From an uncultured Clostridia bacterium (GTDB lineage Bacteria > Bacillota_A > Clostridia > Oscillospirales > Acutalibacteraceae), in NCBI GenBank assembly GCA_937891215.1, contig CALAEU010000212.1, positions 1 through 5,446 on the forward strand: a stretch of DNA of 5,446 bases. The letters are read 5' to 3'. Positions 1-5,435 of the stretch are shown here, piece by piece. The first letter of the stretch is position 1; the number at the start of each line of letters is the position of its first letter. Below the pieces are notes generated by a model that saw only the letters and a program-made list of their open reading frames with translations, made no database searches and was not told the origin of the DNA. Both the position numbers and the translations under genes were made by a program.

Positions 1-1291
1 CTCCCTCCATTTTCTCTTTTACAATTTTTCGAACTATTTCTAATTCTTCTTCTACACAGTCAAAAATTAATTCATCATGAACTTGAGCAATCATTAATGA
101 TTTTAATTTTTGTTTTTTCATTTCTTCATAAATATCAACCATAGCAATTTTAATAATATCAGCAGCAGTACCTTGGATTGGAGAATTCATTGCTGTTCTT
201 TCTCCAAAGCTTCTTAAATTACCATTATCACTATTTACTTCTGGAATATATCTTCTTCTATTAAATAAAGTTTTACTATAGCCCAATCTTTTACTACTAT
301 TTATAAATTCATCTAAACATTCTTTTGCTTTTGAATAAGTATCAAAATACTTGTTAATGTACATATTAGCTTCGATTGGAGTTATATCAATGGTTTCACT
401 TAACCCCCAAGCACTCATTCCATAAATTATTCCAAAGTTTATCGCTTTAGCAGTTCTTCTCATATCTTTAGTTACATCTTCAAGTTTTACCTCATATAAC
501 TCACTAGCTGTTTGACTATGGAAGTCAATTCCACTATTAAAACTTTCAATCATTTTAGGATCTTGAGACATTTCCGCTAATACTCTTAACTCTACTTGAG
601 AATAGTCACTTGTTAGAATAGCACCATTTTCAAATCTTGAAATAAACGCTTCTCTAATTACTTGTCCTGTCTCAGTTCTTACTGGCATGTTTTGAATATT
701 CGGTTCAACACTTGATAATCTTCCTGTTTGAGTTAGCGCTTGCTTATATAACGGATGAATAAAATCATTTTCATCTTTCACTTCTTTAAGACCATTAATA
801 TAAGTAGATAACAACTTACTATACGCGCGATATTCAAGTACATTCTTAGCAATTACAAAGTCTTTTGATAATTTCTCTAATACTTCAACGCTTGTTGAAA
901 AACCGGTTTTATTTTTCTTACCATGTGGCAAGTGTAGTTTTTCAAACAATACTTCTCCTAATTGTTTTGGTGAATTAATATTAAATTCTTCTCCTGCTAA
1001 TTCATATATTTCATTAGTAACACTATCAATCTTACTTACTATTTCTTTTTGCATTTCATTAAGTATATCTTTATCACACTTAATACCCGTATATTCCATA
1101 TCAGCTAAAACATTAATTAAAGGATGTTCTATATTTACATATAAGTCATACATTTCTTCTCTTTTAAGTTCTTCTACATATCTATCTCTACTATCAAATA
1201 TATATCTAGATTTATTAACTATTTCTTTAATATTAAAACCATTCTTTAAAGATTGTTCATAGAAAGTAATTTCTATTCCATCATTATTCAT
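1..1291 (-). CDS. polA: DNA polymerase I, polymerase domain (partial; both ends incomplete)
   Basis: This is the family A DNA polymerase that fills gaps during repair and Okazaki-fragment maturation. I translated the minus strand by hand: about 430 codons are open without a frameshift from an in-frame ATG at 1291-1289 to the window edge, where the last 20 to 30 residues are cut off. Numbering from that Met, motif A is DYSQVELR (229-236, metal ligand D229). The O-helix is RRTAKAINFGIIYG (278-291; R278, K282, F286, Y290), and motif C is QVHDE (403-407, metal ligand D406). TGRLSS (189-194) and PNIQNMPVR (197-205) are also typical. All catalytic residues are present, and F286 is the usual Phe type. 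A full PolA is about 850-900 residues; here the 5'-nuclease and nearly all of the exonuclease-like region are missing. The frame stays open to 1351 (stop at 1354-1352), but residues upstream of about 1297 no longer look like PolA. There is no ribosome binding site before the ATG, so it is probably not a true start. Confidence 0.93.
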   Translation of the reverse strand, partial: MNNDGIEITFYEQSLKNGFNIKEIVNKSRYIFDSRDRYVEELKREEMYDLYVNIEHPLINVLADMEYTGIKCDKDILNEMQKEIVSKIDSVTNEIYELAGEEFNINSPKQLGEVLFEKLHLPHGKKNKTGFSTSVEVLEKLSKDFVIAKNVLEYRAYSKLLSTYINGLKEVKDENDFIHPLYKQALTQTGRLSSVEPNIQNMPVRTETGQVIREAFISRFENGAILTSDYSQVELRVLAEMSQDPKMIESFNSGIDFHSQTASELYEVKLEDVTKDMRRTAKAINFGIIYGMSAWGLSETIDITPIEANMYINKYFDTYSKAKECLDEFINSSKRLGYSKTLFNRRRYIPEVNSDNGNLRSFGERTAMNSPIQGTAADIIKIAMVDIYEEMKKQKLKSLMIAQVHDELIFDCVEEELEIVRKIVKEKMEG

Positions 1292-1323
1292 TAAGTAAGA
1301 ACGGATTTTAAAATGAATAATGA
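1281..1323. repeat. 12-bp perfect inverted repeat at the polA break
   Basis: TCATTATTCATT at 1281-1292 is the exact reverse complement of AATGAATAATGA at 1312-1323, separated by 19 bases. The left arm lies inside credible polA coding sequence and the right arm belongs to the non-coding repeat that follows. The pair therefore brackets the point where polA homology ends. Whether it is biological or the cause of a chimeric join cannot be told from sequence alone. Confidence 0.6.
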
Positions 1324-1354
1324 ATATTGAAGTCGCTTCGCTGATGAATAATCA
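1312..1354. repeat. ATGAATAAT-type intergenic repeat with a small hairpin
   Basis: ATGAATAAT occurs directly repeated at 1313-1321 and 1344-1352. Between the copies is a small GC-richer hairpin, GAAG-TCG-CTTC (1329-1339). ATGAATAAT-rich stretches with short hairpins are, from general experience, common interspersed non-coding repeats in clostridial genomes. Assigning this one to a named family would need a genome-wide search. It interrupts the reading frame upstream of the polA fragment and gives it a nonsense N-terminal extension. Confidence 0.5.
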
Positions 1355-1357
1355 AAT

Positions 1358-1386
1358 TTGACAACCAACCCTCAATTGTGTAGAAT
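1358..1386 (+). promoter_or_regulatory. Sigma-A promoter for the two-gene membrane module
   Basis: The -35 box TTGACA (1358-1363) is a perfect consensus match. The -10 box TAGAAT (1381-1386) matches 5 of 6 positions, and the spacer is exactly 17 bases. Transcription should start near 1392-1394, inside the palindrome that follows, leaving a short leader of about 28 bases before the ATG at 1421. This is one of the strongest-looking promoters in the window. Confidence 0.85.
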
Positions 1387-1388
1387 AA

Positions 1389-1410
1389 CCTTAGAATTAT
1401 AATTCTAAGG
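1389..1410. promoter_or_regulatory. Perfect 22-bp palindrome over the transcription start (candidate operator)
   Basis: The half-site CCTTAGAATTA (1389-1399) is followed directly by its exact reverse complement (1400-1410), with no central spacer. It begins two bases after the -10 box, covers the predicted start site (about 1393), and ends in the Shine-Dalgarno run AAGGGGG (1407-1413), which is 7 bases before the ATG at 1421. A transcript starting near 1393 would lack the first few bases of the left arm, so a DNA operator for a dimeric repressor fits better than an RNA hairpin. Pairing that partly hides the ribosome binding site remains possible. No regulator gene is in the window. Confidence 0.65.
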
Positions 1411-1420
1411 GGGATAAATA

Positions 1421-2149
1421 ATGAATTTAAGGATTGTAAACGAAACATTGTATAAGAAAATACGGATAAAGTGTGACGACAAGAGTGTTGTTATGAAGAA
1501 AGGTGAAAGTACAACATTATCTCTTGATTCACAGAATTCAAAAATACAAATTGATATTTTGGATAAAAACAGAACTTTCTTTTTTATTACAGCACTACTT
1601 GACCTTTGGTGGTTTGAGATTCTGACAACAGACACAGCGGTATTTTATCTTAATTGTAGCACTTCTTTTGATATTGTATGTAATGAACCAAATGAAACTC
1701 TTGTTTTAAAGTATCTTGATTATACTGAAAAGGAAACGCATTGTGATTATAGTTCTGTTTATATTAAAAATAATAATTCAAAAATAAGTAATATTAAATT
1801 CTTTGCTGAAAATGTAAATAAGGTAAGAAACAAAACCATCAGAAATTTACTTTTATTTGTTTCAGGGTTACCTTTCATTGTACTGTTTTTATGGTTGTTT
1901 GTTAAAGAACCAGATTTTAGTATGCTTTTAGTTACTTTATTGATTTTTTCTTTTTTTACAATACCGAGTATTCTGAAATCAACAAAAATATGGAAGTATT
2001 GCAAAAATGAATATATAAATATGTTTTTATCGCAGAAAGAAGCAATTTTAAGGCAGAATAACGGTGAAGAACCACCGGTAGTACCAACAAATTTTGTTGA
2101 GAAAGCAATTTCTAAATTGTTTGATAAATTATTTAAAAAGGGGAAATAG
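1421..2149 (+). CDS. Uncharacterised membrane protein with N-terminal soluble domain (242 aa)
   Basis: I do not recognise this protein. Residues 1 to about 130 look like a soluble, strand-rich domain with alternating hydrophobic and charged stretches, for example MNLRIVNETLYKKIRIKCDD at the start, and four cysteines (C18, C79, C87, C108). There is no N-terminal signal peptide. Two membrane segments follow at about 142-160 and 166-185, joined by a very short loop (VKEPD), so this is a hairpin anchor. The tail (about 186-242) is polar, contains a proline patch EEPPVVP (216-222) and ends with a basic amphipathic stretch, FVEKAISKLFDKLFKKGK. By charge, both termini are most likely cytoplasmic. 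The start is well supported by AAGGGGG seven bases upstream. It is first in a two-gene unit behind a strong promoter and palindrome, and the next gene begins two bases after its stop. The function is unknown; a regulatory or stress-related membrane role is only a guess. Confidence 0.85.
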   Translation: MNLRIVNETLYKKIRIKCDDKSVVMKKGESTTLSLDSQNSKIQIDILDKNRTFFFITALLDLWWFEILTTDTAVFYLNCSTSFDIVCNEPNETLVLKYLDYTEKETHCDYSSVYIKNNNSKISNIKFFAENVNKVRNKTIRNLLLFVSGLPFIVLFLWLFVKEPDFSMLLVTLLIFSFFTIPSILKSTKIWKYCKNEYINMFLSQKEAILRQNNGEEPPVVPTNFVEKAISKLFDKLFKKGK

Positions 2150-2151
2150 CA

Positions 2152-2424
2152 ATGGAAGCAATTTTTGAATTTATAATTGAATTTATTCTTGAAGTCATTT
2201 TCGGTGCAGTTGACGAAACAACAAAAAAATACAAAAAAGTTATAAGACGTACAATAATTACAGTATTTGCAATATCGGTATTTGCGTTTTTAATAGCAAT
2301 TCCTATTCTTGGCGAAACAAATGGAAAAAGTGTTTTAGGGTTAGTGCTGATTTATTTGCTGCCAATTGAGTTCGTTGTTATGATAGTAATATTTATAATC
2401 AGTAAGATGAAAAAGAAAAAATAA
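2152..2424 (+). CDS. Small membrane protein, function unknown (90 aa)
   Basis: This is a short unrecognised membrane protein. Residues 1-20 (MEAIFEFIIEFILEVIFGAV) are hydrophobic but carry regularly spaced glutamates at 2, 6, 10 and 14, which suggests an amphipathic helix lying on or in the membrane. A basic linker, KKYKKVIRR, follows at about 25-33. Two membrane spans come next, at about 34-53 and 60-84, and the protein ends in a positively charged KMKKKK tail. The ATG lies two bases after the upstream TAG, with AAGGGG (2138-2143) eight bases before it inside the upstream gene, so translation is probably coupled. A strong terminator begins 7 bases after the stop. Tight coupling suggests it works with the 242-residue protein, possibly as its membrane partner, but this is inference. 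Toxin, holin-like or immunity roles cannot be excluded; nothing in the sequence argues specifically for them. Confidence 0.8.
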   Translation: MEAIFEFIIEFILEVIFGAVDETTKKYKKVIRRTIITVFAISVFAFLIAIPILGETNGKSVLGLVLIYLLPIEFVVMIVIFIISKMKKKK

Positions 2425-2431
2425 TAAAATT

Positions 2432-2467
2432 AAAGCCGCTCAAAAGATGTTCTTTTAAGGCGGCTTT
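2432..2467 (+). terminator. Rho-independent terminator, probably bidirectional
   Basis: AAAGCCGC (2432-2439) pairs perfectly with GCGGCTTT (2460-2467). An inner stem, AAAAGA/TCTTTT (2442-2447 and 2451-2456), stacks on it after a small internal mismatch. A T run follows the plus-strand stem (CTTTT to 2468). On the minus strand the stem is followed by TTTAATTTTATTATTTTTT, so it can also stop leftward transcription from the convergent transporter gene. It ends the two-gene membrane unit. Confidence 0.88.
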
Positions 2468-2468
2468 T

Positions 2469-2617
2469 GTGATGTTTTAAATTTTCAATTTAAAGTGATG
2501 TTTTCACAAGTGAAAGTGATGTTGCAAGCAGTGATGTTAAGTTTGCCCATAAAAACTTAACATCACTACAAAGTAATTTCACTATGAAATAAAATCACTT
2601 GCTGCAAGGCAAACTTA
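2469..2617. repeat. Modular GTGATG/hairpin repeat array
   Basis: This non-coding spacer between convergent genes is highly structured. GTGATGTT units start at 2469, 2495, 2516 and 2531. The DNA between successive units is itself an inverted repeat: TTTAAATT-TTC-AATTTAAA, then TTTCAC-AA-GTGAAA, then TGC-AA-GCA. The last unit opens a 15-bp perfect stem (2530-2544 with 2553-2567, loop 2545-2552), which turns the motif round to AACATCACT. The remaining sequence continues on the other strand: ATTTCA-CTA-TGAAAT (2576-2590), a TCACT (2595-2599), CTTGC-T-GCAAG (2598-2608) and GGCAAACTTA (2608-2617). The last of these is the exact complement of 2538-2547 and could compete with the 15-bp stem. There is no open frame. 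It resembles mosaic intergenic repeats of clostridia rather than CRISPR; the name of any family would need a search. Confidence 0.7.
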
Positions 2618-2620
2618 GTT

Positions 2621-3796
2621 TTATTCCAGTACTCCATAACTATGGTCAACAACTAAAACAGTAAATATCTTACCATTGCTCATTTCAGTAATTTTGTCTG
2701 TTATAATTTTCTCTAACTCTTCATCAGAGTATTTATATTCAGGCGGTACAACTACATCAAATAATACATTTTTGTTTTCTTCACCTATAACAACTCTGAA
2801 ATCGTGGAATGTGAGGTCTCTGTCAATCTCACAAATAATATCGTTAACCATTTCCTTGAGTTCGTTTATTTCTGGTGAATCAAGAATTGTCGGGTCTAAA
2901 TGCACTACAAGGTGAATGTTTAAGTCGCTTTTAAAATCTCTTTCAATCTGGTCCATTATATCGTGGCAGACTAATACATCAATTTTAGCGTCCATTTCAA
3001 TATGCGCAGAAGCAAAATATGTATTGGGGCCGTAACTGTGTACCATAAGGTCGTGAACACCTAAAACATTATCGTAAGATAAAATTTTCTTTTCAATTGC
3101 TTCGAACATCTCTTTTGTAGGTGGTTGACCTAAAAGAGGGTCTAAGGTTTCTTTAACAAGATTTATACCTGAAATAAAGATGAATACTGAAACAATAACA
3201 CCCATATAACCATCAAGGTTAAAACCTGTAAAGTGTGAAATTACACTTGCTGAAAGAACTGCTGCAGTTGTAATAACATCATTTCTTGAGTCAATTGCAG
3301 TTGCTTCAAGTGCTTTTGAATTAATTTGTTTTCCTAAAAATTTATTGAAAACAGAAAGCCAGAGTTTAACAAGAATTGACGCAACAAGCACTATAACAGT
3401 AGCAATATTAAAAAGACTTTCTTCAGGCTTGAAAATTTTAGTAATTGATTCTTTGAATATTGAGCAACCAATAAGTAAAATTAAAAATGAAATAATAAGA
3501 CTTGAAATGTATTCAATTCTCGCGTGACCATAAGGGTGGTCTTTGTCAGCAGGTTTACCTGAAAGTCTGAAACCTACAAGAGTAACAATTGAAGAACCGG
3601 CATCAGAAATATTGTTTGTAGCATCCGCGGTAATAGAAACACTGTTTGAAATTGAACCTATAATAAGCTTCATAACACTTAAAAGTAAGTTGCATATTAT
3701 TCCTACAGCACCAGCAAGTCTGCCGTAAAGCTCTCTGCCTCTTTGGGTATTTATATCTGCATCTTTAATAAAAAGTTTAATTAAAAGCTTTGTCAT
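2621..3796 (-). CDS. Cation diffusion facilitator transporter, Mn-type quartet likely, with extended C-terminus
   Basis: This is a CDF family metal/proton antiporter of the inner membrane that exports divalent metal. Six membrane spans are visible (about 25-48, 52-78, 96-114, 129-150, 165-189, 197-217). The signature SITADATNNISDAG lies in span 2, followed by DKDHPYGHARIEY (84-96). The transport-site quartet reads N61xxxD65 in span 2 and D169xxxD173 in span 5. The lack of histidine argues against a zinc-type H-D/H-D site and matches the pattern I recall for manganese exporters such as MntE, so manganese is the best guess. The cytoplasmic domain keeps the YiiP-like ligands GVHDL (H248), AHIEM (H265), H278 and VVHLDP (H299, D301). 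At 391 residues it is about 90 longer than the usual 300. Residues 306-391 look like a second, degenerate copy of that domain (FHDFRVV, LFDVVVP, VVDHSY). AGAAAGG lies just upstream of the ATG, and a promoter is at 3860-3833. Confidence 0.93.
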   Translation of the reverse strand: MTKLLIKLFIKDADINTQRGRELYGRLAGAVGIICNLLLSVMKLIIGSISNSVSITADATNNISDAGSSIVTLVGFRLSGKPADKDHPYGHARIEYISSLIISFLILLIGCSIFKESITKIFKPEESLFNIATVIVLVASILVKLWLSVFNKFLGKQINSKALEATAIDSRNDVITTAAVLSASVISHFTGFNLDGYMGVIVSVFIFISGINLVKETLDPLLGQPPTKEMFEAIEKKILSYDNVLGVHDLMVHSYGPNTYFASAHIEMDAKIDVLVCHDIMDQIERDFKSDLNIHLVVHLDPTILDSPEINELKEMVNDIICEIDRDLTFHDFRVVIGEENKNVLFDVVVPPEYKYSDEELEKIITDKITEMSNGKIFTVLVVDHSYGVLE

Positions 3797-3832
3797 AAAT
3801 ATACCTTTCTCAAAATAATTTTGTTAATAAGT

Positions 3833-3860
3833 ATTATATTGTAAAAATAAATAAAGTCAA
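3833..3860 (-). promoter_or_regulatory. Sigma-A promoter for the CDF transporter
   Basis: Reading the minus strand, the -35 is TTGACT (plus-strand 3860-3855) and the -10 is a perfect TATAAT (3838-3833), separated by 16 bases. Transcription would start near 3826, giving a leader of about 30 bases that contains the GAGAAAGG ribosome binding site (3811-3804). No clear metalloregulator operator or riboswitch fold is visible in the short leader. Confidence 0.75.
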
Positions 3861-3867
3861 TAAATAG

Positions 3868-3896
3868 TTGATAAAAATGTTAAAATATGGTATAAT
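3868..3896 (+). promoter_or_regulatory. Sigma-A promoter for the nucleotidyltransferase-lipoprotein unit
   Basis: The -35 is TTGATA (3868-3873, 5 of 6 consensus) and the -10 is a perfect TATAAT (3891-3896), with a 17-base spacer. The start would be near 3903. Its -35 sits only 7 bases from the -35 of the leftward transporter promoter, so the two polymerase footprints overlap and the promoters may compete or share a regulator. The gene's Shine-Dalgarno AAAGAGGAG (3914-3922) is 8 bases before the ATG at 3931. Confidence 0.82.
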
Positions 3897-3930
3897 AACT
3901 TAAATATTTAATCAAAGAGGAGTTACGATT

Positions 3931-4851
3931 ATGGATAAAACACTCGTAATTATGGCGGCAGGGATGGGTAGCCGTTTTGGTGGTTTGAAACAAATGGAGC
4001 CAGTAGGTCCCGACGATTCTATAATTATTGACTATTCTATTTACGATGCTATAAAAGCTGGATTTAATAAAGTAGTATTCATTATAAAAAAAGAAAATGA
4101 GCAGATTTTTAAAGAAGTTGTTGGTGACAAGATTTCTAAACTCGTTAAAGTTGATTATGTTTTCCAGGATGTTAATAATTTACCTGAAGGTTATAAAACA
4201 CCTGAAGACAGAGTTAAGCCGTGGGGAACAGGTCACGCAATTTACTCTTGTAAAGGTACTGTAAACGAACCATTTATGGTTATAAATGCAGATGATTTTT
4301 ATGGCAGAGACGCATTTAATGTTATTTCAGAGTGGATTGAAACTGTTGATTTTAATTCAATACCTGTAAATTACGCTATGGCAGCATATAAACTTAATAA
4401 TACATTAACAGAAAATGGGACAGTTTCACGTGGTATTTGCTCTGTTAATGCGAACAATTTCTTAACAGATGTTGTTGAAAGAACAAAAATCATCAGAAAA
4501 GAAGATGGAAAAATTTATTATACTGAAGATGAAGAAAATTGGGTAGAACTTCCTGAAGAAGTTAATGTTTCGATGAATTGCTGGTGTTTCCCATCAAGTT
4601 TTATTGACGAAATTGAAGAATATTTCAAGAAGTTTTTAGACGATGCTTTAGTGAATAACCCACTTAAAGGAGAATTTTATTTACCTTTCATTGTTAAAGA
4701 TATGTTGGCAGATAATAAATGCATAGTGAAAGTTTTAGAAACTACGGCAAAATGGTTTGGTGTTACTTATAAAGAAGATAAGCCAGGCGTTGTTACATCT
4801 GTTAATGAACTTATTAGAAATGGTGTTTATCCTGAAAAACTTTGGGATTAA
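3931..4851 (+). CDS. Nucleotidyltransferase family protein (sugar-1-phosphate nucleotidyltransferase-like)
   Basis: This is a cytoplasmic GT-A/Rossmann-like NTP transferase that probably joins a nucleotide to a sugar phosphate or similar phosphorylated substrate. Its N-terminal nucleotide-binding loop, AAGMGSRFGGLKQ (9-21), has the family GxGxRxGGxKQ pattern with R15 and K20. PWGTGHA (97-103) corresponds to the base-contacting GTxxA region. INADDFYG (118-125) carries the metal-binding aspartate pair D121/D122. NGTVSRG (162-168), GEFYLP (247-252) and WFGVTYKEDKP (275-285) fit the later substrate and sugar-loop positions. At 306 residues it has the normal length for this group and lacks the C-terminal left-handed beta-helix of GlmU-type enzymes. 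The exact substrate cannot be read from the sequence; no kinase or glycosyltransferase neighbour is present to narrow it. It has its own promoter and a strong ribosome binding site, and it is followed closely by a lipoprotein gene, probably in the same transcript. Confidence 0.9.
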   Translation: MDKTLVIMAAGMGSRFGGLKQMEPVGPDDSIIIDYSIYDAIKAGFNKVVFIIKKENEQIFKEVVGDKISKLVKVDYVFQDVNNLPEGYKTPEDRVKPWGTGHAIYSCKGTVNEPFMVINADDFYGRDAFNVISEWIETVDFNSIPVNYAMAAYKLNNTLTENGTVSRGICSVNANNFLTDVVERTKIIRKEDGKIYYTEDEENWVELPEEVNVSMNCWCFPSSFIDEIEEYFKKFLDDALVNNPLKGEFYLPFIVKDMLADNKCIVKVLETTAKWFGVTYKEDKPGVVTSVNELIRNGVYPEKLWD

Positions 4852-4862
4852 GGTGTAAAAAT

Positions 4863-5435
4863 ATGAAAAAGTTTTTATCAATTTTATTAGTGCTTTCAAT
4901 GGCTTTTTGTGTTTTTTCAGGATGTAATAAAACTCAACCAAAAGAAACTGAAAGTACAACGGAACCCGTTTCATCAACTGTTATTATTAAAATCTCAGGG
5001 GATAAATTTTCAGAAGATTTTTCAGAAACAGAATTCTATGAAGACCTTGATAGAATTGAGGGGATTTTTCACACAAAAAATGCAGAAACGAATGAATATA
5101 CTCTTCAAATGACAGAAACCGCTTATAAAAAACTTAAAGAGGTTAAATCAAAAGAAGTATTAAACGGTTTTGATGAAATTAAAAATAATACAGAAAATTA
5201 TGTAACTGATATTGAATATGATGATGATTTTCGTAATATAAAAGTTATAGCAGATCGTGAAAAGATACCAGAAGGTTCAATTAATTTTTTGAATGATACA
5301 GTTATAAAAGTTATTTCTCATGCAATGGCTTATCAGATTTATACAGTTGATGGACAAAAACTCAAAATAACAGTTATATGTTCAGATAACGAAGAAGTTG
5401 TATTTGAATCTGAATTTCCAATTGTTATAGAATAA
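4863..5435 (+). CDS. Small secreted lipoprotein, function unknown (190 aa)
   Basis: The start MKKFLSILLVLSMAFCVFSGC is a classic type II signal peptide: two lysines, a hydrophobic core (4-18) and a lipobox FSGC, with lipidation predicted at C21. Phenylalanine at -3 is less usual than leucine but acceptable. A Thr/Ser/Glu/Pro-rich linker (about 22-40, KTQPKETESTTEPVSST) precedes an acidic, mixed alpha/beta domain of about 150 residues with no motif I recognise. I chose the ATG at 4863 over the in-frame TTG at 4842. It is preceded by AAGGTG (4850-4855) at 7 bases spacing and puts the lysines at the N-terminus; the TTG start would add an awkward MGLRCKN extension. The gene starts 11 bases after the stop of the nucleotidyltransferase, so the two are probably cotranscribed. 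A shared function is not obvious. Its stop is 11 bases from the window end, so no terminator can be seen. Confidence 0.88.
   Translation: MKKFLSILLVLSMAFCVFSGCNKTQPKETESTTEPVSSTVIIKISGDKFSEDFSETEFYEDLDRIEGIFHTKNAETNEYTLQMTETAYKKLKEVKSKEVLNGFDEIKNNTENYVTDIEYDDDFRNIKVIADREKIPEGSINFLNDTVIKVISHAMAYQIYTVDGQKLKITVICSDNEEVVFESEFPIVIE

Noticed and set aside
1292..1351. N-terminal extension of polA by about 20 codons up to the in-frame stop
   Set aside because: The residues (ISEATSIFIIHFKIRS) come from translating the intergenic repeat, do not resemble PolA and have no start codon with a ribosome binding site.
1405..1635. Minus-strand open frame of 76 codons opposite the 242-residue gene
   Set aside because: It lies antisense to a well-supported gene with a strong promoter and ribosome binding site, has no start signals of its own, and its translation is low-complexity and resembles no family.
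1759..2004. Minus-strand open frame of 81 codons
   Set aside because: It is wholly antisense to the 242-residue gene, without a ribosome binding site; its hydrophobic look comes from the AT-rich membrane segments on the other strand.
2469..2567. Possible CRISPR array from repeated GTGATGTT units
   Set aside because: The repeats are only 8 bases, the spacing is uneven (26, 21, 15), the gaps are themselves palindromic, and no cas genes are present.
2676..3728. Plus-strand open frames of 60 to 79 codons opposite the CDF gene
   Set aside because: All lie antisense to a confidently identified transporter, lack ribosome binding sites and have unconvincing composition.
3797..3930. Metal riboswitch in the leader of the CDF gene
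   Set aside because: The leader is only about 30 bases after the predicted start and shows no stems or conserved loops of the yybP-ykoY or czcD type.
4842..4862. TTG start giving a longer lipoprotein overlapping the nucleotidyltransferase
   Set aside because: The ATG at 4863 has AAGGTG at good spacing and begins a standard lipoprotein signal peptide; the longer form adds an MGLRCKN prefix that spoils it.
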